From NCBI GenBank assembly GCA_035525055.1, contig DATLEZ010000021.1, positions 1 to 41,075 on the forward strand: a stretch of DNA of 41,075 bases. Direction: 5' to 3'. The notes under the pieces are model-generated. The model worked only from the letters and a program-made list of their open reading frames with translations, was not told the DNA's origin and made no database searches. Shown here piece by piece: positions 7,301 to 15,062 of this stretch. A program made the position numbers and the translations under genes. Each line of letters opens with the position of its first letter. Position 1 is the stretch's first letter. Source of the stretch: DATEEG01 sp035525055. GTDB lineage: Bacteria > Actinomycetota > Acidimicrobiia > Spongiisociales > ZC4RG35.

Positions 7301-8488
7301 TTACGACGTGCCAGATGCAGGAGCCTTGAAAGCAGCGAGCCCGGTGATCGCCTGGCCCAGGATCAATGTGTGGATCTCGTTGGTGCCCTCGTAGGTGAGG
7401 ACCGTCTCGAGATTCGTCATGTGTCTGATAACCGGGTACTCAAGGGTGATCCCGTTGGCGCCGAGGACCGACCGGGCGGTTCGGGCCACGTCGAGGGCGT
7501 TGCGGACGTTGTCGAACTTCCCGAAACTGACCAACTCCGGAGTGATCCGCCCCTGATCCTTCATCCGGCCCAGATGGAGGGCGACCAGGGTTCCACGGTT
7601 GACCGTCACCATCATCTCAACCAGCTTTTGCTGGGTCAATTGGAACGAGGCAATGGGAACTCCGAACTGGACCCGGCTCTTCGAGTAGTCGAGAGCAGCC
7701 TCGTAACATGCCCGGGCCGCACCCATCACCCCGAAGAGGATCCCGAACCGCGCCTCGCTGAGACAGGACAGGGGCCCTCTCATGGAGGAGACGCCAGGAA
7801 GGACGAAGTCATCGGGCACCCTCAGGTTGTCGAGCACCAGCTCCGACGTAATCGACGCCCGCAGCGAAGCCTTGCGATGGATCAAGTTGGCGGTGAAACC
7901 CGGCGTGTCGGTTGGGACGATGAACCCTCTGATCCCCTCGTCAGTGCGGGCCCAGATGATGGCGACATCGGCCACATTGCCGTTGGTGATCCACATCTTG
8001 GTTCCGTTGATGATCCAGTCGGAGCCCTCTTTGCGGGCGCCGGTCCTCATGGACGAAGGATCTGAACCCGAGTCGGGTTCGGTCAGGCCGAAGCAGCCGA
8101 TGATGTCCCCGGCGGCCATACCGGGAAGCCACGTCTGCTTCTGCTCTTCGGAGCCGAACTCCCAGATCGGGAACATCGCCAGGGACCCCTGGACCGAAAC
8201 GAACGAGCGGGTGCCGGAGTCGCCCGCTTCCAGTTCGATGCAGGCCAACCCGTAGGCGGTGGCGCTGGTCCCGGCGCATCCATAGCCCTCGAGATGCATG
8301 CCGAGAAGTCCGAGAGCTCCCATCTCCTTTGCCAGTTCCTTAGGAAAAGTCCCTTCCTCCCACCAGGCACCCACCTCGGGCAGGATCTTTTCTTCGGTGA
8401 ACCGGCGAACGGTGTCACGCAGCAACTTCTCCTCGTCACTGAGAAGAAAATCGATATCGAGAAAGTCGTAAGGGTCGGGAGAGGGCAT
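7301..8488 (-). CDS. gcdH: Acyl-CoA dehydrogenase, glutaryl-CoA dehydrogenase-like
   Basis: 395 residues from ATG 8488 (a TTG two codons upstream is open but has no ribosome site). The three-part acyl-CoA dehydrogenase fold is clear: an N-terminal helical part, the FAD/substrate segment CFGLTEPDSGSDPSSM and KMWITNGNVAD in the beta domain, and a C-terminal helical part ending in LETVLTYEGTNEIHTLILGQAITG. The catalytic base is the Glu in YEGT (Glu367). RSFVSVQGSLAMFPI plus that base position match glutaryl-CoA dehydrogenase, which oxidises and decarboxylates glutaryl-CoA to crotonyl-CoA in lysine/tryptophan breakdown. A related short-chain specificity remains possible. Confidence 0.85.
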   Translation of the reverse strand: MPSPDPYDFLDIDFLLSDEEKLLRDTVRRFTEEKILPEVGAWWEEGTFPKELAKEMGALGLLGMHLEGYGCAGTSATAYGLACIELEAGDSGTRSFVSVQGSLAMFPIWEFGSEEQKQTWLPGMAAGDIIGCFGLTEPDSGSDPSSMRTGARKEGSDWIINGTKMWITNGNVADVAIIWARTDEGIRGFIVPTDTPGFTANLIHRKASLRASITSELVLDNLRVPDDFVLPGVSSMRGPLSCLSEARFGILFGVMGAARACYEAALDYSKSRVQFGVPIASFQLTQQKLVEMMVTVNRGTLVALHLGRMKDQGRITPELVSFGKFDNVRNALDVARTARSVLGANGITLEYPVIRHMTNLETVLTYEGTNEIHTLILGQAITGLAAFKAPASGTS

Positions 8489-8526
8489 AGACAAAGGCTA
8501 CCGCCCAAATCGCGTGTCGATCGTGG

Positions 8527-8618
8527 AGCGTTCTACGTTTTACGTTCTACGTCGAACCCGCGTATCAGGCCCTCTCGAAGGGATCGACGTAAAACGTAGA
8601 ACGTACAACGTAAAACGC
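8527..8618. repeat. Heptamer-repeat hairpin B (ACGTTYT family)
   Basis: Left arm 8528-8555 consists of ACGTTCT/ACGTTTT units; right arm 8584-8618 is the complementary ACGTAAA/ACGTAGA array with one extra unit. The arms can pair over about 28 nt. Nineteen bases (8599-8617) are identical to 4941-4959 of element A, and both end in ACGCTTC directly at a minus-strand stop codon. This copy lies between two minus-strand genes, not between convergent ones. Confidence 0.85.
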
Positions 8619-8619
8619 T

Positions 8620-9393
8620 TCAGTTGCTGTACGTCACGGCGAAGATTGGGGCCCAGCGGAACATCAGGGCACCGTATTGCTCCCCTGCCTGGTCCCAGTC
8701 GCCTGCTTCCAGCGCCTCGATCGACAGCCACACCTCGGCCGCCGAATCGTCGAGGACGAGATCGGCCTCGGCGAACAGGTCGACAATTCCCCCGTAATCC
8801 AGTTCGATCATGGCGTCGGAGGGAAAGTCGGCCAACCAGGCACCGAGGGCGGTCAACTCCGTGACAATCGCATCCGGCATATCGGCTTGATTCAAGATTT
8901 CCACCGCTCTGTCGATCCGACCAGTCGCCTCACCGAGATTGGTGCGGTACCGAAGCTCTGTTCGAAGACCCGAAGTGTCCAGGATTCGCTCCGAAGGGTC
9001 GAAGATGACAAACCAGCGGACCGGGACATGCCAGGCCGAAGTGAGGATGTGTGATCTGATCTCCGGATCACGCCGGCGGAGATCTTCCAGTTCGCTGTTC
9101 GCCTGTCGGGCGACATCCTCGGGGATTATCAGCGGGCGGCCCCACGACTCAAAGGCCCGGTAAAGAGCAAGCACACCTTCCAGCATCCGCAGCTGCGGGC
9201 GGCGGGGACACACGAAGGTCCGGCCCCGCCACTCGGCCATCCAGGCGTCGTCGATCATTGATTCGCCGACAAACCCGTACGGTTCCCAACGACGCGTGCG
9301 TTCACCCGTGTCTTCGGGATGAGGCTCGCAGTCGGGCACCCCATCCTCGGGCAAGTACACACGCAGGTAGGCGGACTTGATCACTACGGTCAT
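8620..9393 (-). CDS. Conserved-looking protein of unknown function
   Basis: 257 residues starting at ATG 9393 (TVVIKSAYLRVYLPEDG); a longer frame to 9507 exists but runs through a GC-rich leader-like stretch. No signal peptide, membrane segment or familiar catalytic motif is seen. It is rich in Trp, Glu and Asp, with an N-terminal strand-like YLRVYLPEDGV, a DDAWMAEWRGRTFVCPRRPQLRML segment, and an acidic C-terminal part suggesting a soluble cytosolic protein. I do not recognise the family. It is upstream of the dehydrogenase on the same strand but separated by repeat element B, so it may be transcribed alone. Confidence 0.65.
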   Translation of the reverse strand: MTVVIKSAYLRVYLPEDGVPDCEPHPEDTGERTRRWEPYGFVGESMIDDAWMAEWRGRTFVCPRRPQLRMLEGVLALYRAFESWGRPLIIPEDVARQANSELEDLRRRDPEIRSHILTSAWHVPVRWFVIFDPSERILDTSGLRTELRYRTNLGEATGRIDRAVEILNQADMPDAIVTELTALGAWLADFPSDAMIELDYGGIVDLFAEADLVLDDSAAEVWLSIEALEAGDWDQAGEQYGALMFRWAPIFAVTYSN

Positions 9394-9523
9394 CCTAAGC
9401 CGCAAACGAATATTCGCCAGGGTCGCGCGCGGCATGTTGGGGTAGACTCGCCACAACACGGAGGAAGGAAAGGGGCGGCCTTTTTGCTTGCACTGGCCCC
9501 AGTCCATCTGACAGCTGATGCCG

Positions 9524-9545
9524 CCGAGGACAGCCTTGTCCTCGG
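9524..9545 (+). promoter_or_regulatory. Perfect 9-bp hairpin in the E1 leader
   Basis: CCGAGGACA (9524-9532) and TGTCCTCGG (9537-9545) around a GCCT loop. No U-run follows. It may be part of a structured 5' UTR controlling the E1 gene; no known riboswitch core was found around it. Confidence 0.5.
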
Positions 9546-9634
9546 GATCAAATGTTTCCTCAAGAGGTCTCGACTCGCGGAGGAACGGGTAGTCCGCAGC
9601 GGCGATCCCCTAGGAACCAGTACCCCTGGACATC

Positions 9635-9656
9635 GGGTCCCGCACGAGCGGGACCC
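9635..9656 (+). promoter_or_regulatory. Perfect 9-bp hairpin just upstream of the E1 gene
   Basis: GGGTCCCGC (9635-9643) and GCGGGACCC (9648-9656) close an ACGA loop. It is terminator-shaped but lacks a U-run and lies 51 nt before the start codon, so attenuation is possible but unproven. Confidence 0.5.
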
Positions 9657-9707
9657 ACTTGTTTGGGAAGGCCCAAAACCCGATTGGCCAGTGAGAGGCT
9701 CCTACTG

Positions 9708-11735
9708 ATGGAGTGGATGAAAAGGGCGCTGCACCACGAAAAGCTGGGGCTGTCCGACGACTCGGTGCTCGAGATATACCGCCTGATGCTCACCGCCCGC
9801 CGCATCGACGACCGGATGTTCGCTCTCAATCGGCAGGGCAGAGTCCCCTTCGTGGTCGGTTCCTCGGGGCACGAGGCCATCCAGGTGGCGTCCGTCTTCG
9901 CCCTGGACCGTGAAAACGACTGGCTCCTCCCGTACTACCGCGATATGGGTGTGGCGCTGGCGTGGGGCACGACCGCCCTCGATGTCTTCCTGGCGGTCTT
10001 CGCCCGCAAGAACGACCCCATGTCGGGTGGCCGACAGCTTCCGAATCACTGGTCGGACCCCGCCGGCCGAATCCTCACGCAGTCTTCGGCGATCGCCACC
10101 CAGTACCCGCACGCGGTGGGTATCGCCCAGGCTCTCAAGCTCGACGGTCGCCCCGGCGTGGTCGCGGTCTACGGCGGTGAAGGATCGACCTCGGAAGGCG
10201 ATTGGCACGAGGCAATGAACTTCGCGGGTATCCACCGCCTGCCAATGGTCTTCATCATCGAGAACAACCAGTACGCCATTTCGGTCCCATCCAGTGAAGG
10301 CGTAGCCGGGTCCATCTCGAAGCGAGCCGAAGGTTATGGAATGAGCGGCTACCTGATCGACGGCAACGACCCACTGGTGGTCTACCAAACGGTCAGAAAG
10401 GCGGCCGACGATGCAAGGCGCGGTTTGGGAGCAAGCCTCATCGAGGCCGAGACCTATCGCTACTACGCACATACCTCCGATGACGACGACCGTCTCTATC
10501 GCTCCCGCGAGGAAGTCGAGGATTGGCGGCGGCACGACCCGGTCGTCACCTTGAAGCAGTACTTGATCGAGGAGCGCTTCCTGACCGAAGCCGATGAGAT
10601 CCGAATCGAGCAAGAAGTAACCGACGCGGTAGCGGCCGCTGTTGAGGAAGCCGAACAGGCCCCTGCCCCAGACGACCCCTACAGCCACGTCTACGCCAGG
10701 GTGTTCGAACAGGGACCGGCCGTCACGCTTGTCGAACCGGAGCCCAAGGGCCAGGAAGTAAACCTCATCACCGCCGTCAACATGGCAATCCACGACGTAA
10801 TGGCGACCCATGGTGACACCGTCGTCTTCGGGGAGGATGTTGGCGGCAAGAAAGGCGGCGTTTTCAAGGCAACGCAGGGAGTCACCGACGCCTTTGGAGA
10901 CGCCAGGTGCTTCAACACCCCGATCTCGGAGTCGCTCATTGCGGGGGCCGCAATAGGAATGGCGGCAGCCGGCAAGCGCCCTATCGCCGAGATCCAGTTC
11001 GCCGACTACATCCACCCCGCGTTCGACCAGATCGTGTCGGAGGCAGCCCGGATTCACTATCGAAGCAATGGCCGCTGGTCTTGTCCGATCGTCATCCGGG
11101 TGCCGTACGGAGGCGGCATCCACGGTGCCCTCTACCACTCTCAGTCGATCGAGGCTCTTTACGCACATATACCCGGCCTCAAAGTCGTCGTACCTTCGAC
11201 CCCGGCCGACGTGAAGGGCCTGCTGATGTCGGCAGTTGAAGACCCGGATCCTGTGCTCTTCCTGGAGCCGAAGAAGCTCTACCGGTTGGGCAAGGGCCCC
11301 TATCCCGAAGGAGAGTGGAGAGTTCCTCTCGGGAAGGCGGCGATCCGGCATGCGGGTACCGACGTCACCGTGCTCTGTTATGGCGCGATGGCCTACTTCA
11401 CCATGGAAGCCGTCGCGCCTCTGGCGGACCTGGGGGTTTCGATCGAGGTCATTGACCTGCGCAGCCTGAAGCCCCTCGACTGGGCCACGATTGAAGCATC
11501 GGTCAAGAAGACGAGCCGGGTATTGATCGTTCATGAAGACAACGAGTTCGTCGGTTACGGCGCCGAGTTGGCGGCCCAGGTCGCGGACAAGGCCTTCGAG
11601 TGGCTCGATGCTCCGATTCGCAGGTATGCCGCCCCTGACATCCCCAGCTTTCCTTTCGCCGCCGAGCTCGAAGAAATGGTCTACCCGAATCCGGAAGGCA
11701 TCATCCGCCATGCCCAGGAGCTGGCCAAGTACTGA
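9708..11735 (+). CDS. Fused E1 alpha/beta subunit of a 2-oxoacid dehydrogenase complex
   Basis: 675 residues. Residues 1-345 are E1 alpha: PFVVGSSGHEAIQVA, LLPYYRDMGVALAWG, and the thiamine-diphosphate motif running from GGEGSTSEGD to ENNQYAIS. Residues 349-675 are E1 beta: VVFGEDVGGKKGGVFKATQG, the transketolase-like centre, and a C-terminal transketolase domain ending in VYPNPEGIIRHAQEL. The layout is closest to branched-chain 2-oxoacid (2-oxoisovalerate) dehydrogenase, which feeds acyl-CoA from leucine, isoleucine and valine; a pyruvate/acetoin specificity cannot be excluded. Start ATG 9708 has AGAGG at 9693-9697; ATG 9717 is an alternative. No E2 or E3 gene lies in the window. Confidence 0.88.
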   Translation: MEWMKRALHHEKLGLSDDSVLEIYRLMLTARRIDDRMFALNRQGRVPFVVGSSGHEAIQVASVFALDRENDWLLPYYRDMGVALAWGTTALDVFLAVFARKNDPMSGGRQLPNHWSDPAGRILTQSSAIATQYPHAVGIAQALKLDGRPGVVAVYGGEGSTSEGDWHEAMNFAGIHRLPMVFIIENNQYAISVPSSEGVAGSISKRAEGYGMSGYLIDGNDPLVVYQTVRKAADDARRGLGASLIEAETYRYYAHTSDDDDRLYRSREEVEDWRRHDPVVTLKQYLIEERFLTEADEIRIEQEVTDAVAAAVEEAEQAPAPDDPYSHVYARVFEQGPAVTLVEPEPKGQEVNLITAVNMAIHDVMATHGDTVVFGEDVGGKKGGVFKATQGVTDAFGDARCFNTPISESLIAGAAIGMAAAGKRPIAEIQFADYIHPAFDQIVSEAARIHYRSNGRWSCPIVIRVPYGGGIHGALYHSQSIEALYAHIPGLKVVVPSTPADVKGLLMSAVEDPDPVLFLEPKKLYRLGKGPYPEGEWRVPLGKAAIRHAGTDVTVLCYGAMAYFTMEAVAPLADLGVSIEVIDLRSLKPLDWATIEASVKKTSRVLIVHEDNEFVGYGAELAAQVADKAFEWLDAPIRRYAAPDIPSFPFAAELEEMVYPNPEGIIRHAQELAKY

Positions 11736-13440
11736 CGCCGAACCGACCGGTGGCCCCGTCGAGCTAGAGGACCAGGCACCCGATCGACGAAGCCGACCCT
11801 CGATTGAGGTCGAAGTCATCGACCTCGATCCGGTGCGTTCGGTCTCCATCCCTCGCCGCGATCCCGCCGAAGGCCGGCGGGGATGGCTCATGTGGATCGC
11901 GATCGGGGTGCTGGTGATGGGCGGCCTGGCCCTGCTTCCCGGGGAGACCGTCGAACCAACGAGCACCACCAGCGACCAGGCATTGCCCGAGCCCGAGTCC
12001 GCGACTACCAGCACCCCGCTGCCGGCGGTGTCACAAGCCGTTGTCTCGGACGAAACGTTCTCCCTGATCCCCGCTGCCGGTCTCGATGGCTTTATCCAAT
12101 TCGCGGGTCCGATCGAGTTCGATGGCCGGTATTGGATCGCCGGCAACTCGCCCTATCCGTCATCACGGGTGAGCATTCTTTCATCAGTCGATGGAGCCCG
12201 TTGGGAAGAGGAATCCATCCTCTCGAGCGAAGCCGGAAGTTGGCTCAGAGTCGACGACCTCGATTCCTTCGGAGGCGTGTTGATGGCCGTCGGGACGGCC
12301 GGGCAGATCGACGGACCGGCGTATGCGCCGGGGAGGGCGGGAGATTTGGTCCTGTGGAAGTCGCCCAATGGGGCGCAGTGGTCATCGCTTTCGATTGTCG
12401 ATGACAGCGGAGTCGAGTTCGGCGGCCTGCAGCTCACAACGAGTCCCGAAGAAGTCCTCATCACCGGACAACGGCGCAACGCCTTCGATCCATCGGTGTT
12501 GGCGCAGATACCTCCCGAATTGGGCCCGGGCCTCGAGCGCGGTGACTTCACGTTCTGGAACGACTACTCCAGCCTTCGAATCGTGGCACCGCCCGGCATC
12601 GAGTTGTTCCGGATGTCGATCACCCAACCCGTCCCAACGGCAAGTACATCCTCGATCCTGCTCCGCTCCGACAACCTCATCATCTGGGAGGACCTTCCCG
12701 TCACTTTCGCTTCGTGGAATGTCGCGACAACCCTCGATGGCGGCTTCGTGTCGAACGCCCTCGGCGGCTCCGTCATGTACTCATCCGATGGGCGCTCGTG
12801 GGACCGCACCGACCGTTTCCCGCCGCTCTTCTACCAGAGCTGGGGCGATCGACTGGTAGGCGTCGACTATTCGGTCATCCACCCCAACCTGATTGTCGTC
12901 GACGGCGAGGCGACCGCAACCATTGACCTGCCACCCGATATCAGTACCAGCGAGTTCAGGGTGTCGATCACCCCGGGAGCCTCCGGGCTGGCAACGATCC
13001 TCGGTACCTACGAGAACTCTACTGCCGAGCCGATCACGCGGATCGATGGATACCTTCTGGCGCTGGACCACGGGCTCCTCCGCATCGAGGAGCCATCGGG
13101 CGAAACGAGCTACGCCCATTTCGGCGGCGACGGGCTCATCGGAGGAACGTACCTTTCGGAAACCGACTCGATCCAGTTCGAGAACAGCGACGGGAGCAGG
13201 ACCTTTGAGTTTCCAACAGCGGTGTTTCTCGATCTCAGACACAGAGTTGTTACGGGCGTTTTCGACGTGTTCTTGTCCCGTGATGGTTTGGAGTGGGCCC
13301 GACCTCAAACGGGCCTCCGGGCCGCATATGCCGACATCCTCGGTGGCGCCGGCGACACCTTTCTCGTCGCCCTGCACAACTATGGGCGCGACTATCAAGA
13401 AATGCCGATAACCGTCTACCGCACGGGCCCGATCGGCTGA
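11710..13440 (+). CDS. Membrane-anchored extracytoplasmic beta-propeller-like protein
   Basis: 576 residues from ATG 11710, which overlaps the E1 gene end by 26 nt. About 56 cytosolic, charged N-terminal residues precede one transmembrane helix (WLMWIAIGVLVMGGLALL, roughly residues 58-76), then a Ser/Thr/Pro-rich linker and a large outer domain. That domain repeats a short S-x-D/N-G-x-x-W pattern (SVDGARW, SPNGAQW, SSDGRSW, SRDGLEW, plus RSDNLIIW), which resembles the Asp-box of BNR/sialidase-type propellers. No catalytic residues of a sialidase are recognised. Its function is unknown; the overlap with E1 implies co-translation but not necessarily a shared task. Confidence 0.72.
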   Translation: MPRSWPSTDAEPTGGPVELEDQAPDRRSRPSIEVEVIDLDPVRSVSIPRRDPAEGRRGWLMWIAIGVLVMGGLALLPGETVEPTSTTSDQALPEPESATTSTPLPAVSQAVVSDETFSLIPAAGLDGFIQFAGPIEFDGRYWIAGNSPYPSSRVSILSSVDGARWEEESILSSEAGSWLRVDDLDSFGGVLMAVGTAGQIDGPAYAPGRAGDLVLWKSPNGAQWSSLSIVDDSGVEFGGLQLTTSPEEVLITGQRRNAFDPSVLAQIPPELGPGLERGDFTFWNDYSSLRIVAPPGIELFRMSITQPVPTASTSSILLRSDNLIIWEDLPVTFASWNVATTLDGGFVSNALGGSVMYSSDGRSWDRTDRFPPLFYQSWGDRLVGVDYSVIHPNLIVVDGEATATIDLPPDISTSEFRVSITPGASGLATILGTYENSTAEPITRIDGYLLALDHGLLRIEEPSGETSYAHFGGDGLIGGTYLSETDSIQFENSDGSRTFEFPTAVFLDLRHRVVTGVFDVFLSRDGLEWARPQTGLRAAYADILGGAGDTFLVALHNYGRDYQEMPITVYRTGPIG

Positions 13441-13441
13441 G

Positions 13442-14932
13442 CTAGCCGAAAATTGGGGCGGTGCGGTCGAACCACGGCCGGGCTTGCTCGAGTTGGCCAG
13501 CCAGTCTGAACAACGTCGACTCCTCTCCGAATCGGCCGACGAACTGGACTCCGACCGGCAATCCATCGTCGGTCCAGTGAAGGGGGACCGACATGGCCGG
13601 CTGTCCGGTCATGTTGAACAGGGCAGTGTTGGGAATCGGTTCGAGAATCCGGGCGCCAAGTTGGTGAAAGAGCATCATCAATGCCCTGCCCACCGGTGCT
13701 CGCCGGAGTCCCTCCATCAGCCGGGTTTCGACCTTGGTCGGGCTCAGTGCTCCGTGCAGCCATGGCACCCGCGCCAGGGTCGGGGTCACCAGGATGTCGA
13801 ACTCCTGGTGGAGTCGAGCCATCGCCCTTCCGGCCAGCCGGGTTTCGCGCCACGCCAAAGCCATCCGCTCGGCGCTGAGCTTCCGACCGACCTGGCCGAG
13901 TATCCACGTCGCCAACTCGAAGTCAGCGGGATCGGGGGCGGACTTGCCACCCATCTCGGCGGCAAGGGGGATCAAGGCGGCGACATCGCCGGCGGCCAGG
14001 GTGAGAAATGCCTCCGCCCAGACTTGACGCTGCACCGGGACCTCGACATACGAGACCCGGTGACCGAGTGATTCGAGAAGCCTGCCGGTCTCGTGGACTG
14101 CTACCCGGCAGTCCTCGTCGACCTCCGCCTCGAACAGAGGCTCAACGGTGAGGGCGATCCAAAGGGGGGCGGGCGGAACCGAAACCTCTTCGATAAACGG
14201 ACGCTCCACGGGTGGAGCGGCATACGGATCTCCCGCCTCCGGTCCGTGCGTCGCGTCCAGCAGGGCGGCCGAATCGCGCACGCTGCGGGTGATGGCGTGG
14301 CCACCGCTCAGGCCAAACCACGACTCTCCTTCCACCGGTCCCGATGGATTGCGACCGCGAGTTGGCTTGAGACCGAACAGTCCGTTGACCGAGGCGGGGA
14401 TGCGAATCGAACCCCCGCCGTCGGAAGCGTGAGCCATCGGCACCATTCCTGAGGCGACCGCGGCGGCTGCCCCACCCGAGGACCCTCCGGAGGTACGTGC
14501 CGGATTCCAGGGGTTCGAGGTCTTACCGTGAAGCTCGGGCTCGCAAACCGGAGCCATGCCGAATTCGGGCGTGTTCGACTTGCCCATGATCACAAGACCT
14601 GCCGCCTCGTATCGGTCGGCCAGGGTTCCGTTGTAGTTGGGCACGAAGTTGGCCATGGATCGCGAGCCATTGGTCAATGGAGCCGCCCGGTAAGCGAGAG
14701 CCAGGTCCTTGAGCAGAAAGGGAACGCCGGTGAAAGGCCCCACCGGCAAACCACGGCTCACACGGGCTTGGGCACGGTCGTACATCTTGTAGACGACAGC
14801 GTTGATGACTGGATTGTGGCGCTCGATGGTCTCGATGGCAGCAGCCAACACCTCGGCGGCGCTGGTCTCACCCTTACGAATCAACTCCGCCAACCCCAAG
14901 GCGTCGTACCGGTGATACTCGGAAAAGGACAT
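13442..14932 (-). CDS. Amidase signature family enzyme
   Basis: 496 residues from ATG 14932. It has the Ser-cisSer-Lys machinery of the amidase signature family: the Lys in GVPFLLKDLA, the cis-Ser and nucleophile region TSGGSSGGAAAAVASGMVPMAHASDGGGSIRIPAS. The family hydrolyses carboxamides in the cytosol; the C-terminal MTGQPAMSVPLHWTDDGLPVGVQFVGRFG is typical of amidases rather than of GatA, and no gatB or gatC is nearby. The stop lies 1 nt from the stop of the convergent beta-propeller gene. A heptamer hairpin sits in its promoter region, shared with argS. Confidence 0.9.
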   Translation of the reverse strand: MSFSEYHRYDALGLAELIRKGETSAAEVLAAAIETIERHNPVINAVVYKMYDRAQARVSRGLPVGPFTGVPFLLKDLALAYRAAPLTNGSRSMANFVPNYNGTLADRYEAAGLVIMGKSNTPEFGMAPVCEPELHGKTSNPWNPARTSGGSSGGAAAAVASGMVPMAHASDGGGSIRIPASVNGLFGLKPTRGRNPSGPVEGESWFGLSGGHAITRSVRDSAALLDATHGPEAGDPYAAPPVERPFIEEVSVPPAPLWIALTVEPLFEAEVDEDCRVAVHETGRLLESLGHRVSYVEVPVQRQVWAEAFLTLAAGDVAALIPLAAEMGGKSAPDPADFELATWILGQVGRKLSAERMALAWRETRLAGRAMARLHQEFDILVTPTLARVPWLHGALSPTKVETRLMEGLRRAPVGRALMMLFHQLGARILEPIPNTALFNMTGQPAMSVPLHWTDDGLPVGVQFVGRFGEESTLFRLAGQLEQARPWFDRTAPIFG

Positions 14933-14959
14933 GGACCGGAACGGTAGACGGGATGGAGC

Positions 14960-15041
14960 AAGTCGAAAGACGGAGACGGAAGACAAAGAACGAAGTCTCC
15001 CTCGACGCTGCCGAAGTCTTCCGACTTCCGCCTTCCGACTT
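14960..15041. repeat. Heptamer-repeat hairpin C (CTTCCGN family)
   Basis: Right arm 15013-15041 has units CTTCCGA, CTTCCGC, CTTCCGA at a 7-bp period; left arm 14960-14986 is the complementary GACGGAA-type array. The arms pair over about 26 nt with A/G changes that become G-U pairs in RNA. It occupies the divergent promoter region between the amidase gene and argS. Confidence 0.75.
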
Positions 15042-15062
15042 ATCTACCACAATGGGGGGCGC

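Larger units (their letters stand above)
9394..9707. other. 314-nt leader/intergenic region upstream of the E1 gene
   Basis: The region separates the divergent genes at 9393 (minus) and 9708 (plus). It holds a TANNNT-type -10 candidate TAGACT (9443-9448), a strong but orphan ribosome-site-like GGAGGAAGGA (9460-9469) and two perfect hairpins (9524-9545, 9635-9656). One plus frame is open across it and ends in TGA at 9706-9708, overlapping the E1 ATG as TGATG. No gene is confidently called here; a long structured 5' UTR is the most likely content. Confidence 0.4.

Noticed and set aside
9560..9707. T-box riboswitch upstream of the E1 gene
   Set aside because: Stretches such as GGAACGGGTAGTCCGCAGCG and the GGGTCCCGC hairpin look similar to parts of actinobacterial T-boxes, but the diagnostic TGGNACCGCG T-box sequence is absent and the space is too short.
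9702..12146. An 814-codon open frame on the minus strand opposite the E1 gene
   Set aside because: Fully antisense to a clear E1 protein, low-complexity composition, no recognisable domain, no ribosome site.
13442..14932. gatA (Glu-tRNA amidotransferase subunit A)
   Set aside because: The amidase signature is shared, but gatB/gatC are absent and the C-terminal region fits general amidases.
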